A stretch of DNA of 64,000 nucleotides from Oricola indica (GCF_019966595.1 NZ_JAINFJ010000012.1:1-64000), one strand, 5' to 3'; positions 28,207 through 37,704 are shown, counted from the first letter of the stretch. Notes: generated by a model not told the origin, from the sequence alone. Numbers and translations are program-made.

Positions 28207-30678
28207 TCATCCGCGCGGCTTGGCGCGACGGGTCGGTTCGGCGGTGGCGGGATCCTCGGGCCAGACATGTTTCGGATAGCGCCCGCGCAGGTCGGCGCGC
28301 ACGGCGGCCCATGTCCCGGTCCAGAAGCCCGGCAGGTCCTGGGTGCGCTGGATCGGCCTGTGGGCCGGCGACAGGAGTTCGAAGGTCAGCGGCACCTCGC
28401 CGCCGGCAATCGACGGGTGGGTTTTCAAGCCGAAAAGCTCCTGCACGCGGATCGCGACGACGGGCGCCGATCCGTCGGCGGGATAGTCGAGCATGATATG
28501 GCTGCCGGTCGGCGCCTCGAAGCGCGGCGGCGCGAGGTCGTTGACCCGACGCTGCATATCCGGCGGCACGCGCAGCATCAGGGCATCGCGCAGCATGCCG
28601 GCGTCGAGACCGGACAGAGACACCGCACCCTGCAGAAAAGGCGCGAGCCAGTTTTCCAGATCGTCCAGCAGCGCCGCATCGTCCATCGCCGGCCATGGCG
28701 CGCCGAGGCGCGCATGAAGCCAGGCAAGCCGGGCGCGCAATTGGGCGACATCCTTCGACCACGGCAGAAGCACCAGTCCGTGCGCACGGACGCCATCCAG
28801 AAGCGCGGCGGTCGCGGCTTCGCCGGGCTCCACCTTGCGGGTTGAGCGAGACAGGACGACCGCGCCAAGACGCTCCACCCGGCGTGCGGTCAGCCCACCC
28901 TTCTGACGGTCGAATTCGACCTGCGCGGCGGTTTCGATCCGGTCTCCCATCACGGCGCGGACCTCATCCTCGTCGACCGCGGCGGCCGCCGTGATGCGGC
29001 CTTCGCGCGCGACACCCGTCACATCGGCGACGACGACATAATCCGCGCCCGCCAGCGGCTCGGTCTCGTCCATGGCGACGCCGCGTCCGTTCGCCATGAC
29101 AAAGGCTCCGTGGCGGCCGCCGCCGCGCGATTTGGCGAGCCTATCCGGATAAGCGTCCAGCAGCATCTCGCCGGCTGTCGCGGCGACATCGTTTTCCGGC
29201 AGGCCGAGCGGTACGACCGCGCGGCGCGCCATGTCGCGCAGGCGCGACATCTGCGGGGCCTTGGCGCGGATCGCAACATCGAGGCGGTGGCCGATATCAA
29301 CGCCGGGCCCACCCGCGCCGCGCTCTGTAACAAGAAGAGCAAGCAGCATGCGCCGCCATGCATCGCGCGAACCGGATGCCGACGCGACCATCGCGGCAAG
29401 ACGGGCGGGAAGCGCCAGTTCGCGCATGGATTGGCCTTTCGCGGTCATTCCGCCCCGTTCGTCCAGCGCGCCGAGCATCGTCAGCAGCGTCCGTGCCTCG
29501 GACAGGGCAGGAGACGGCGGGGGATCGAGGAAGCGAAGATCGGCCGGGTCGGCGACGCCCCAGGAAAGGCAGTCGAGCAGCAGGGACGTCAGGTCGGCAT
29601 TGAGGATTTCGGGCGGATCGAACGCGGCGAGCGCGCGCGTTTGCTCTTCGCGCCACAGGCGGATGGCGATACCGGGCTCCGTGCGGCCGGCGCGACCGGC
29701 CCTCTGCGCGGCCCCCGCCTGGCTGACGCGCCCGGTCTCCAGCCGCGTCAGGCCCGAGCCCGGATCGAAGACCGGGCGGCGGGCAAGACCGGAGTCGATG
29801 ACGACGCGCACGCCGTCGATGGTGATGGATGTTTCGGCGATGGCGGTTGCGAGCACGACCTTGCGCGTTCCGGCCTCCGGCGGGCGGATCGCGCGGTCCT
29901 GATCGGCGATATCCATCATGCCATAGAGCGGCGCGACGAAGACGTCTGCGGGAAGCCGACCGTCCAGCGCCTCGGCGACGCGGCGGATCTCGCCCTGCCC
30001 CGGCAGAAAGACCAGCAGGCTGCCGGTATCCCCGGCAATCGTCGCGCGCACGATCCGGGCGACCGCCTGCTCCACACGCTCGGTGCCCGGCCGGTCTTCA
30101 TGGCGGATCTCGACGGGATAGGCGCGGCCCTGGCTTTCGATAACGGGCGCATTACCCAGCAGGCCGGCAACCCGCGCGCCGTCCAGCGTCGCCGACATGA
30201 CGAGGACGCGCAGATCCTCGCGCAGCCCCTCCTGCACATCGAGGGCGAGCGCGAGGCCGAAATCGGCATCGAGGCTGCGCTCGTGGAACTCGTCGAACAG
30301 GATCGCGCCGATCCCGTCGAGCTCCGGATCGCCCGTGATGATGCGCTGAAAGACGCCCTCGGTGACGACTTCGATGCGGGTCTTCGGGCCGACACGCGTA
30401 TCGAGCCGCATGCGGTATCCGACGGTCTCGCCGACCTTCTCGCCAAGGAGCTGGGCCATGCGCCGCGCGGCGGCGCGGGCGGCAAGACGGCGCGGTTCGA
30501 GGACGACGATCTTGCGCCCGGCAAGCCAGTCCTCGTCGAGCAGGGCGAGCGGCACAAGCGTCGTCTTGCCCGCACCAGGCGGCGCGACAAGAACCGCGTT
30601 GGGCGTTTTCGCCAGCGCCGATTTCAGCGAGGCAAGAACCTCGGCAACCGGCAGATCCGGAAGGTCGGGGCGCGGCAT
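28207..30678 (-). CDS. hrpB: ATP-dependent helicase HrpB
   Basis: HrpB is a DExH-box RNA helicase-like ATPase of poorly known function. The 823-residue product has Walker A VAPPGAGKTTLVPLALL, the DExH box ILFDEFHERSLDADF, SAT motif VMSATLDG, motif V LATAIAETSITIDGVRVVID and motif VI QRAGRAGRTEPG. An OB-fold-like segment and the HrpB C-terminal domain (RVPPDMQRRVNDLAPPRFEAPTG…) follow. It ends 56 nt before actS and starts 5 nt after the ABC ATPase gene stop, so it may share that transcript. Confidence 0.95.
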   Translation of the reverse strand: MPRPDLPDLPVAEVLASLKSALAKTPNAVLVAPPGAGKTTLVPLALLDEDWLAGRKIVVLEPRRLAARAAARRMAQLLGEKVGETVGYRMRLDTRVGPKTRIEVVTEGVFQRIITGDPELDGIGAILFDEFHERSLDADFGLALALDVQEGLREDLRVLVMSATLDGARVAGLLGNAPVIESQGRAYPVEIRHEDRPGTERVEQAVARIVRATIAGDTGSLLVFLPGQGEIRRVAEALDGRLPADVFVAPLYGMMDIADQDRAIRPPEAGTRKVVLATAIAETSITIDGVRVVIDSGLARRPVFDPGSGLTRLETGRVSQAGAAQRAGRAGRTEPGIAIRLWREEQTRALAAFDPPEILNADLTSLLLDCLSWGVADPADLRFLDPPPSPALSEARTLLTMLGALDERGGMTAKGQSMRELALPARLAAMVASASGSRDAWRRMLLALLVTERGAGGPGVDIGHRLDVAIRAKAPQMSRLRDMARRAVVPLGLPENDVAATAGEMLLDAYPDRLAKSRGGGRHGAFVMANGRGVAMDETEPLAGADYVVVADVTGVAREGRITAAAAVDEDEVRAVMGDRIETAAQVEFDRQKGGLTARRVERLGAVVLSRSTRKVEPGEAATAALLDGVRAHGLVLLPWSKDVAQLRARLAWLHARLGAPWPAMDDAALLDDLENWLAPFLQGAVSLSGLDAGMLRDALMLRVPPDMQRRVNDLAPPRFEAPTGSHIMLDYPADGSAPVVAIRVQELFGLKTHPSIAGGEVPLTFELLSPAHRPIQRTQDLPGFWTGTWAAVRADLRGRYPKHVWPEDPATAEPTRRAKPRG

Positions 30679-30683
30679 GCGGC

Positions 30684-31331
30684 CTATCCGATCTCGATGA
30701 CGTCGCCGCCCGCCGCCGCCGCATCCGCGGCGTCATGGGTGACGAGGATCACCGGCAGGCGGGAACTTTTCGCGCGCTCGAAAACGAGGGCCCTGATCTG
30801 GTCGCGCAATTGCATATCGAGCTTGGAGAACGGCTCGTCCAGAAGCAGGAAATTCGGTTCGGCAAGCAGAACGCGGGCGAGCGCCACGCGCGCCTTCTGC
30901 CCGCCGGACAACGTGTCGGGATCGCGCTCGAAGAAGCCGTCGAGGCCGATATCGGCCAGCGCGGCTTCGGCAAGTTCGCGGCGCGCGGTCCGGCCCGTCA
31001 CCGCCTCGGGGATGGCGAACACCAGATTGCCGCCGACGGACATGTGCGGGAACAGGAGCGGGTCCTGGAACAGGATGCCGGCATGGCGTTCCTGCGCGGG
31101 CAGTCGCGAGATGTCGCGCCCGCCGCAGAGGACGCGTCCGCCTCCCTTGAAAACCGGATCGAGGAAGCCACCGACAAAGGCCAGCAGGGTCGACTTTCCG
31201 GAGCCTGACGGGCCCATGACCGTCAGCGTCTCGCCCGGCATGACGTGCCGGTCGATGGACAGCAATTCGCGCTCGCCGAGGACGATGCGAACGCCTTCCA
31301 GGCGAAGGCCGGCTGTTGACGGATCCTGCAA
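30684..31331 (-). CDS. ABC transporter ATP-binding protein (YnjD-like)
   Basis: A 215-residue import-type ABC ATPase with Walker A MGPSGSGKSTLLAF, signature LSGGQKARVALARVLL, Walker B FLLLDEPFSKLD and H-loop VILVTHDAADA. With the following large permease and binding protein it matches the YnjBCD arrangement of E. coli, often annotated as a putative thiamine or sulfate-type importer, with the substrate unproven. It lies 18 nt downstream of the permease gene. Confidence 0.88.
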   Translation of the reverse strand: MQDPSTAGLRLEGVRIVLGERELLSIDRHVMPGETLTVMGPSGSGKSTLLAFVGGFLDPVFKGGGRVLCGGRDISRLPAQERHAGILFQDPLLFPHMSVGGNLVFAIPEAVTGRTARRELAEAALADIGLDGFFERDPDTLSGGQKARVALARVLLAEPNFLLLDEPFSKLDMQLRDQIRALVFERAKSSRLPVILVTHDAADAAAAGGDVIEIG

Positions 31332-31349
31332 GAAAAACTCCGGGTCGAT

Positions 31350-33029
31350 TCAGGCGACCTTCATGGCGCGGCGATTGCGGAAAAGCAACGCCGGCACAAG
31401 CGCCGCGAGGGCAAAGCCGAGGAAGGGCAGAAGCATCTGCAGAAAGGCATAGATGCCGATGACGCGGCGGTTTCCGCCCGCGCCGAGCGCGACAGCCTCG
31501 GTCGTGATCGTCACAAGCCGTCCGGCGCCGATCAGCACCGTGGGCAGATACTGGCCGACCGAGACCGCGAAGCCGATCGCCATGGCGACAAAAACCGCGC
31601 GCGCCAGCATCGGCAGGCGAATGGCGAAGAATGTCGCGCGGCGCGACTTGCCGAGCCCGGCGGCAATCGCCTCGTAGCGGGTGTCGAAGGCGCGCCAGGG
31701 GGCGGAGAGCGACAGGAACACATATGGCAGCACAAAGACGAGATGGACGAGGACAAGCGCCGTCCATGTCGCGCCGACGCCGCCATGCGCCAGGAACAGC
31801 TTGAGCCCGAACACGAAACCCGCCTGCGGGACAAGGAGCGGCAAATAGAGAAAGAACAGCGTCCGGTTGCCGCCGGTTCGCCCGGTTTCTGCTTCGCGCG
31901 CTAGGCTGGCGACGACGATCAGCGTGGAGAGGACCGTTGCGGCGAGCCCGACCGTAATCGTCGTCATGAGCGGCCCGCCGACACGGGGCAGCGTTTTCTC
32001 CCATCCTCGCAACGACAGCATATCGGGCAAGACGTTCGGGAATTGCCAAAGGCCGGAGACGGACCAGAGCGCAAGGACGCCGAGCCCGCCGAACACGATT
32101 GCGGCCGTCAGGCCCATCAGCGCGAGCGCCACGCGCCGCACGCTTGCGTCACGGCGCAGACGCCTCCCCCGCGCGGCGAGCCGCATCAGCATGAGGCCGC
32201 CGAGCTTTTCGACGACCAGCCAGATGAGCAACGCGCCGAGCGTCACGCCGAGCTGCAGCACCGCGCCGGCAGACGCCATGAAGCGCGCCGAAAGATCGGG
32301 GTCATTCATCCATTCGACGAGACGGACCGGCAGAGGCGCGGGCGTGGTGGGACCGAGAATGACCGCCACGTCGACCGCGGAGCTGGCGAAGGCGATGACT
32401 GCGAAGACCGCGAGGCGGATCTGCCGGTAGATCGCCGGCCATGTGGCGAAGAGGAAACCCGAGACCCGGCCGTAGCCCAGCGTCGCCGACAATTGTCTCG
32501 AGGCGGTTACCGGAACCTGCGGCAGCGCCGCCAGCACCATCAGCAGCAGGAAGGGAACTTCCTTCACGATCAGCCCGGCCATCAGAGAAAGCCCGAACGT
32601 GTCGTTGACGATCAGCCAGTCCGGCGGGCGCGTCCATCCGGTCGCCCAGGGCGAGACGAGACGGGCGAGAAAGCCGGAGGGCGCAATCATGAAGGCAAGG
32701 CCAAACGCGGCGGCGGCGTGCGGCACCGCGAGGAGCGGCGAGACCAGCGACTGCATGAAGCGGAAGGTGCGTGTCTGCGACCAGCCGCCGACGAAGACGG
32801 CGACAAGCGCTGTCGAAACCGCCGCCGTCACGACACCGCATGAAAGCGCGATCAGACAGGAGCGCAGCAATCCCGGCTGGCCGAGCACGACGCGGAACGG
32901 ATCGAGCGTCAGCGCGGTTCCGCCAAGCGCCGGCAGATAGCCGAAGGCAGGGATGACCGTGCCGGCCAGGCCGGCAAGGACCGGCAGTGACAGGATGGCG
33001 ACGGCCAGCGCGGGCGCGAAGCGAAGCAT
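31350..33029 (-). CDS. ABC transporter permease, fused two-domain (YnjC/ThiP-like)
   Basis: A 559-residue inner-membrane permease with about 12 helices, formed by two BPD_transp_1 modules in one chain, as in ThiP, FbpB and YnjC. Coupling-helix (EAA-type) loops can be seen around RQLSATLGYGRVSGFLFATWPAIYR in the first half and RYEAIAAGLGKSRRATFFAIRLP in the second. It is located between the binding-protein and ATPase genes on the minus strand with short gaps (26 and 18 nt), which supports one operon. Confidence 0.9.
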   Translation of the reverse strand: MLRFAPALAVAILSLPVLAGLAGTVIPAFGYLPALGGTALTLDPFRVVLGQPGLLRSCLIALSCGVVTAAVSTALVAVFVGGWSQTRTFRFMQSLVSPLLAVPHAAAAFGLAFMIAPSGFLARLVSPWATGWTRPPDWLIVNDTFGLSLMAGLIVKEVPFLLLMVLAALPQVPVTASRQLSATLGYGRVSGFLFATWPAIYRQIRLAVFAVIAFASSAVDVAVILGPTTPAPLPVRLVEWMNDPDLSARFMASAGAVLQLGVTLGALLIWLVVEKLGGLMLMRLAARGRRLRRDASVRRVALALMGLTAAIVFGGLGVLALWSVSGLWQFPNVLPDMLSLRGWEKTLPRVGGPLMTTITVGLAATVLSTLIVVASLAREAETGRTGGNRTLFFLYLPLLVPQAGFVFGLKLFLAHGGVGATWTALVLVHLVFVLPYVFLSLSAPWRAFDTRYEAIAAGLGKSRRATFFAIRLPMLARAVFVAMAIGFAVSVGQYLPTVLIGAGRLVTITTEAVALGAGGNRRVIGIYAFLQMLLPFLGFALAALVPALLFRNRRAMKVA

Positions 33030-33055
33030 GGCGCGCCGACCCTTTCGTCAGGCGA

Positions 33056-34276
33056 TCAGTTGGCGACGCCGTAGCGGGCCGCCCATTCTTCCTCGATCAT
33101 TGCCATCCAGGAGGGATGCGGCTCGGGCAATGCCGGGCCGAGTTCCTCGGGGCGGAGCGTCGCGATGCCGAGATCGAGCGTCTCGAAGCGGGCGCGGTCT
33201 TCGTCGTCGAGCTTGCCGATGGCAAGTACCGTCGGGTCACCCCAGACATCGGGATCCTGCTTGCGGGCCTGTGCTTGCGGCGAGAGCAGGAAATCGGCGG
33301 TGACCAGCGCGCCGCCCTTGGCGGCGGCGTTATAGGGGATCGCCACGAAATGGGTGTTCGACAGCGTGCCGCCGGAGAAGGTGAAGGACCGCACCGTGTC
33401 AGGCAGAAGATCGTTTGCAATGGCACTGGAGGCTTCGGCCGGATTGAAGGCGAAGGTGATGTCGAGTTCGCCATCGGCGAGCAACTGGCTCATCGACGGA
33501 TAATCCTTCGGAAACGCCTTGGCCGAGCGCCAGAGATTGGGATGGAGCGCATCGAGATAATCGAAGAGCGGCTTGGTCAGGTCAGCGAATTCGGCCGGGT
33601 CCACGGGGTCGAGCAGTTTCGACGGATCGGCGATCTTTTCCGAAAGGACCTGCTTCAGGAAACTCGATCCAATGAAGTCCGGCGGCTGCGGATAGGAGAA
33701 GCGACCGGGATTTTCCTTTGTCCAGGCCAGCAATTCGTCGGCGGAATCGGGCAAGTCCGCCGTGTCGGTGCGGGCGCTGTCGTAGAAGAAGACCAGCTTG
33801 GCCATGCCCCAGGGCGATTCCATGCCGTCGGTCGGGATAGTGAAATCCGTTGTGATGGTCGGCTTGGTCTCGATATCGACATAGGACCAGTTCGGCAGCT
33901 GTTCCGCCCAACCCGGCCCGTAGAGCAGGCCCTGGCGCTTCATGGAGGCGAAGTTCTCGCCGTTGATCCAGATGAGATCGATCGTGCCGTCCTCGTCCTT
34001 GCCGGCGGCCTTCTCGGTGACGACCGTCGCCACGGCATTGGCGGTGTCGTCGAGCTTCACATGGACGAGCCTGACGCCGAAGCGCTCCTGCAACTCCCCG
34101 CCGACCCAGTCGATATAGGCGTTGATTGATTCCGAGCCGCCCCAGGCGTTGAAGTAGACCGTCTCTCCGCGCGCGTCGTCGAGCACGGCGCTCCAATCGG
34201 CGGCATCTATCTCGGCGGCGGCGGTCAGTCCTGTGGATGCGATCAGCGCGGCAAGCGCCGCGAGCACGGTCTTCAT
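33056..34276 (-). CDS. ABC transporter substrate-binding protein (YnjB-like)
   Basis: A 406-residue periplasmic binding protein. The ATG at 34276 starts a signal peptide (MKTVLAALAALIASTGLTAA, predicted cut before AEIDAADW). The mature part resembles YnjB family proteins (VYFNAWGGSESINAYIDWVGGEL; DLIWINGENFASMKRQGLLYGPGWAEQLPNW). An open frame extends upstream to 34816 but is antisense to the hsp20 gene and lacks homology. This is the first gene of the ynjBCD-like operon. The substrate is unknown. Confidence 0.9.
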   Translation of the reverse strand: MKTVLAALAALIASTGLTAAAEIDAADWSAVLDDARGETVYFNAWGGSESINAYIDWVGGELQERFGVRLVHVKLDDTANAVATVVTEKAAGKDEDGTIDLIWINGENFASMKRQGLLYGPGWAEQLPNWSYVDIETKPTITTDFTIPTDGMESPWGMAKLVFFYDSARTDTADLPDSADELLAWTKENPGRFSYPQPPDFIGSSFLKQVLSEKIADPSKLLDPVDPAEFADLTKPLFDYLDALHPNLWRSAKAFPKDYPSMSQLLADGELDITFAFNPAEASSAIANDLLPDTVRSFTFSGGTLSNTHFVAIPYNAAAKGGALVTADFLLSPQAQARKQDPDVWGDPTVLAIGKLDDEDRARFETLDLGIATLRPEELGPALPEPHPSWMAMIEEEWAARYGVAN

Positions 34277-34391
34277 GTGGTCAGCCCCTCGGTGGCATTG
34301 CTCTGTGCGGCAAACCATAAGAAGAGGCGCGCCGAGGTCAATCGGCGGCACCCTACACGCTTTGTCACATTCAGGTGAGACGCGGTCTCGC

Positions 34392-34811
34392 TCAGTCGCG
34401 CTGGGAGATGGCGATCCTCTTGACCTGCCGTTCGGGTTGCGGGCGATCGAGATCGATGGCGAGCAGGCCGTTCTTGAGTTCAGCGCCGAGCACGCGCATG
34501 CCGTCGGCGAGCAGGAATGCCTTCTGGAACTGGCGGGAAGCGATGCCGCGATGCAGGAAATCGCGCGGTGCGTCGTCGATCTGCTTGCCGCGCACGACAA
34601 GTTGGGATTCCTCGATCGAAATTTCGAGATCGTCGATCGAGAAGCCGGCCACCGCCAGCGTGATGCGCAGCACTTCCGTGTCGTCGCGCAGGCAGCGCTC
34701 GATATTGTAGGGCGGATAGCCGTCGGAATTCTTGGCGATACGTTCGAGCGACTTCTCGATGGTTTCGAAGCCGACGAGCAGCGGGCTCGAAAACGGCGGA
34801 ACGCGCGACAT
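34392..34811 (-). CDS. Small heat-shock protein, Hsp20/IbpA family
   Basis: A 139-residue alpha-crystallin-domain chaperone that holds unfolding proteins. The ATG at 34811, seven bases after GGA, yields MSRVPPFSSPLLVGFETIEKSL. The crystallin domain includes YNIERCLRDDTEVLRITLAVAGF, LVVRGKQIDDAPRDFLHRGIASR and GLLAIDLDRPQPERQVKRI. Two in-frame ATGs further upstream (34838, 34826) would only add a few residues. IbpA-like proteins of rhizobia often carry a ROSE-type thermosensor in the leader. The leader here is short (about 90 bp to the divergent gene) and no clear hairpin was identified. Confidence 0.9.
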   Translation of the reverse strand: MSRVPPFSSPLLVGFETIEKSLERIAKNSDGYPPYNIERCLRDDTEVLRITLAVAGFSIDDLEISIEESQLVVRGKQIDDAPRDFLHRGIASRQFQKAFLLADGMRVLGAELKNGLLAIDLDRPQPERQVKRIAISQRD

Positions 34812-34925
34812 GGCATGTCCTTTCATACAAAGCGACACTCACGGCGAACCCGAGATGGCATTCGCCGCCGCTCCTGATATGGTCCGGCGAAATCCGGAAT
34901 GCAAGCAAGCCACGACAGGACCACC

Positions 34926-35867
34926 ATGCCCGACCGCCGCGCCATCATCATCGACACCGATCCGGGCCAGGACGACGCGCTGGCGATCCTCCTGGCGCTG
35001 GCGAGCGACGAATTCGATATACTGGGCATCACCGCCGTCGCCGGCAACGTGCCGCTGGCGCTGACCGAGACGAACACGCGCAAGATCTGCGAACTCGCCG
35101 GCAAGCCGGAAACCAGGGTTTTCGCCGGCTCCTCCCGGCCGCTGCTGCGCGATCTCGTCACGGCGGAATATGTCCACGGCAAGACCGGCCTCGACGGGCC
35201 TGACCTGCCCGAGCCGGTGATGGCGCTTCAGGCGCAGCACGGCGTCGATTTCATCGTCGAGACGCTGCGCGAACGGGCCTCGGGCGAAGTGACGCTGTGC
35301 ACGCTCGGACCGCTCACCAATATCGCGCTGGCGCTGATCCGCGCGCCGGACATAGCGCCGAAGATCCGCGAGATCGTGATGATGGGCGGCGGCTTCTTCG
35401 AGGGCGGCAACGTGACGCCGACCGCCGAGTTCAACATCTATGTCGATCCGCATGCCGCCGCGACGGTGTTTGCGTCCGGCGTGCCGATCGTGATGATCCC
35501 GCTCGACTGCACCCACAAGGCGCTGACGACGCAGGCGCGTGTCGCCGCTATGCGCGCGCACGATACGCCGGTGACGCAGGCGGCGGCCGACCTGATCGAT
35601 TTCTTCGAGCGATTCGACGAGGACAAATACGGCACCGACGGCGGACCGCTGCACGACCCCTGCGTCATCGCCTGGCTTCTCGCGCCGGAGCTTTTTTCCG
35701 GCCGCGACTGCAATGTCGAGATCGAGACCGGCTCCGAACTGACCATGGGCATGACGGTGGTCGACTGGTGGGGCGTGGCGGGCCGGACGAAGAACGCGCA
35801 TGTGATCCGGGACATCGACGCGGACGGCTTTTTCGCGCTTCTGACCGAGCGCATCGCGCGGCTTTGA
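34926..35867 (+). CDS. Inosine/uridine-preferring nucleoside hydrolase family protein
   Basis: A calcium-dependent N-ribohydrolase of 313 residues that splits nucleosides into ribose and base. The metal site DTDPGQDDALAILLAL is present at the N-terminus, the central block TLGPLTNIALALIRAP matches the family, and VMMGGGFFEGGNVTPTAEFNIYVDPHAA contains the NxxxD ribose-binding motif. The final Asp is in GPLHDPCVIAWLL. The ATG at 34926 is chosen because MPDRRAIIIDTDPGQDD matches family N-termini. No transporter gene for nucleosides is adjacent. Confidence 0.93.
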   Translation: MPDRRAIIIDTDPGQDDALAILLALASDEFDILGITAVAGNVPLALTETNTRKICELAGKPETRVFAGSSRPLLRDLVTAEYVHGKTGLDGPDLPEPVMALQAQHGVDFIVETLRERASGEVTLCTLGPLTNIALALIRAPDIAPKIREIVMMGGGFFEGGNVTPTAEFNIYVDPHAAATVFASGVPIVMIPLDCTHKALTTQARVAAMRAHDTPVTQAAADLIDFFERFDEDKYGTDGGPLHDPCVIAWLLAPELFSGRDCNVEIETGSELTMGMTVVDWWGVAGRTKNAHVIRDIDADGFFALLTERIARL

Positions 35868-35991
35868 CCGGGCCTGAGGCCCATCGCGTCATCCGGCCTG
35901 AAAAATCAGCCTGAATTCCGCTTTCCTGCCGCGCAAGGCCGTTGACTTGCCCCGCGGCGCACCTTAAACGGTGCGGCCTAGCCAAACCCGT

Positions 35992-36076
35992 GCCCAGATG
36001 GCGGAATTGGTAGACGCGCACGGTTCAGGTCCGTGTGCCGCAAGGCGTGGAGGTTCGAGTCCTCTTCTGGGCACCA
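35992..36076 (+). tRNA. tRNA-Leu (anticodon CAG)
   Basis: A complete cloverleaf: acceptor GCCCAGA pairs with TCTGGGC, D-arm GGCGGAATTGGTAGACGC, anticodon stem CACGG/CCGTG with loop TTCAGGT (anticodon 36026-36028), a long variable arm typical of class II tRNAs (GTGCCGCAAGGCGTG), and T-arm GAGG/CCTC. The discriminator A and CCA are encoded. An integrase pseudogene starts about 170 bp downstream, so the 3' end of this tRNA is the likely attachment site of the island. Confidence 0.97.
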
Positions 36077-36106
36077 ATTTTTTGTTCCGGATCGTCCCGG
36101 AAAATC

Positions 36107-36136
36107 CAAAAAGCCCCGCGAAAGCGGGGTTTTTTG
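36107..36136 (+). terminator. Rho-independent terminator after tRNA-Leu
   Basis: Stem AAAAGCCCCGC / GCGGGGTTTT around a GAAA-type loop, followed by a T run, located 31 nt after the tRNA CCA end. Confidence 0.88.
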
Positions 36137-36177
36137 TTGGAAATTGCAGGTTTAACGTCCTTCGATGTCCAACGACG

Positions 36178-36250
36178 TGTGATGGCATCCGGGAAGTTTG
36201 ATGGCATTCTGGAGCCATGCCATCACCCTCTCGAGTCGGATGCCATCACA
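36178..36250. promoter_or_regulatory. Nested inverted repeats upstream of the integrase (putative Int arm sites or operator)
   Basis: The nonamer TGATGGCAT occurs at 36180-36188 and 36199-36207, and its complement ATGCCATCA at 36217-36225 and 36240-36248. The outer pair extends to a perfect 14-base inverted repeat (36178-36191 with 36237-36250), and the right copy runs into the A of the integrase start codon. Such repeats next to att fit arm-type integrase or excisionase binding sites, or an autoregulatory operator. The role is inferred; the repeats are directly visible. Confidence 0.6.
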
Positions 36251-37704
36251 TGCCACTTAATGACGCTCGTATTCGCGCCTTCAAATCGGGCGACAGGCCA
36301 ACCAAACACGGAGACGGCGGCGGCTTGTAGCTCATCGTCAATCCGAACGGCAGCAAGCTTTGGCGAATGGTCTATCGCTACGTAGGCAAGCAAAAGCAGC
36401 TCTCGTTCGGTGCGTGGCCGGATGTCTCGCTCGCTCAAGCTCGTGCGCAGCGGGAGGAAGCGAGAAAGCTACTCGCCGACGACATAGACCCATCCCAGAA
36501 GAAGAAGCAGGACAGGATCGCCAAAGCGGAGGCCGCCACCAACACGTTTGCGGCTTTGGCCGATGAGTTCCTCCAAAAGAATACCCGCGAGGGGAAATCT
36601 GAAGCGACGCTCAGCAAGAAGCGCTGGCTGATCGGACTGGCGCTCAAGGATCTGCAAACCAAGCCGATTGGCGAGATCAACGCTGCAGATATTCTTGTGC
36701 CACTACGTCGGGTTGAAGCGCTTGGAAACTATGAGACCGCCCGCCGGCTTCGTGCGGTGATCAGTCAGGTTTTCCGCTATGGAATTGCGACGGCCCGGGT
36801 CAGCAACGACCCCACTTTTGGACTGAGAGGTGCCATCATCGCGCCGAAGGTCATTCATCGAGCTGCGCTGACCGAGTGGGACCCGTTTGCCAAAATGATC
36901 AAGAGCATCTGGGCTTACACCGGTTCCATCGAAACAGGGACGGCGATGAAACTGATGGCATTGCTGTATCCGCGGCCGGGGGGATTGCGGCAAGCGGAAT
37001 GGACAGAGTTCGATCTGGACAAGGCGACCTGGACGATCCCCGAAGAGCGAGCGAAGATGCGCCGGATTCACCGGAAGCCACTACCGCCCATGCTAATAAA
37101 CATACTTTACGAACAACAACGGCATACCTGCAACCTTCGGCTCGTGTTCCCGTCGAGCACATCGCTTAAACGGCCGATAAGTGAGAACACGCTGAACCAA
37201 GCCCTGCGGCGAATGGGCTTCGAGAAACACCAAGCGACCTCCCACGGCTTTCGCGCGACCGCGTCCACGCTTCTAAACGAAAGCGGGCTATGGAACGCCG
37301 ATGCAATTGAGGCCGAGCTTGCCCATGTCAGTGGCAATGAGGTCCGGCGCGCATACCACCGCGCCGTATATTGGGGGGAGCGTGTCAGGATGGCCAATTG
37401 GTGGGCAGAGAGAATAGAAGATGTATTGGACCAAATAATCTCTAATTTCTTGAATTTTCTTAATAATTTTCTATTTTTGAGTAGCTGTATCCATCATCGC
37501 TTCGGAGTTATCCACGTGTCCGGAACCGCGAAGTTTCCGATAAGCTTCCGAGGCAAGCCATTCCGTTACGACTCTCTGGAACGCCTTGTCGTTCATGAAT
37601 CTCGAGAACAGCTCTTCATTCTGGTCCATGCGCTCGATGAAAAGTGCTTCGAGCAAATTTTTGAATATCAACTCAAACTTGTCGCCTGGATTGACCGTCG
37701 CTGA
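36250..37704 (+). pseudogene. P4-type tyrosine integrase, inactivated by an amber codon
   Basis: Reading from the ATG at 36250 gives MPLNDARIRAFKSGDRPTKH and then GDGGGL, followed by TAG at 36328-36330 where the family has Tyr in the GLYLxV motif. After it the frame stays open: LIVNPNGSKLWRMVYRYVGKQKQLSFG (DUF4102 domain), a core-binding domain (FAALADEFLQKNTREGKSEATLSKKRW), and the catalytic domain with Arg in RPGGLRQAEWTEFDLD, HGFRATASTLLNE, LAHVSGNEVRRAYHRA (His and the Tyr nucleophile). Only residue 27 is lost, so the break looks recent or is suppressible. The natural C-terminus should fall near the WWAER segment; the frame then runs on about 100 codons antisense to the HsdR remnant. Confidence 0.9.

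Noticed and set aside
33056-34816. Longer start for the ABC binding protein
   Set aside because: The extra 180 codons are antisense to the hsp20 gene, while the ATG at 34276 begins a proper signal peptide.
37440-37704. Integrase C-terminal extension as a real domain
   Set aside because: The extra codons are antisense to the HsdR remnant and absent from the family, which ends soon after the WWA motif.
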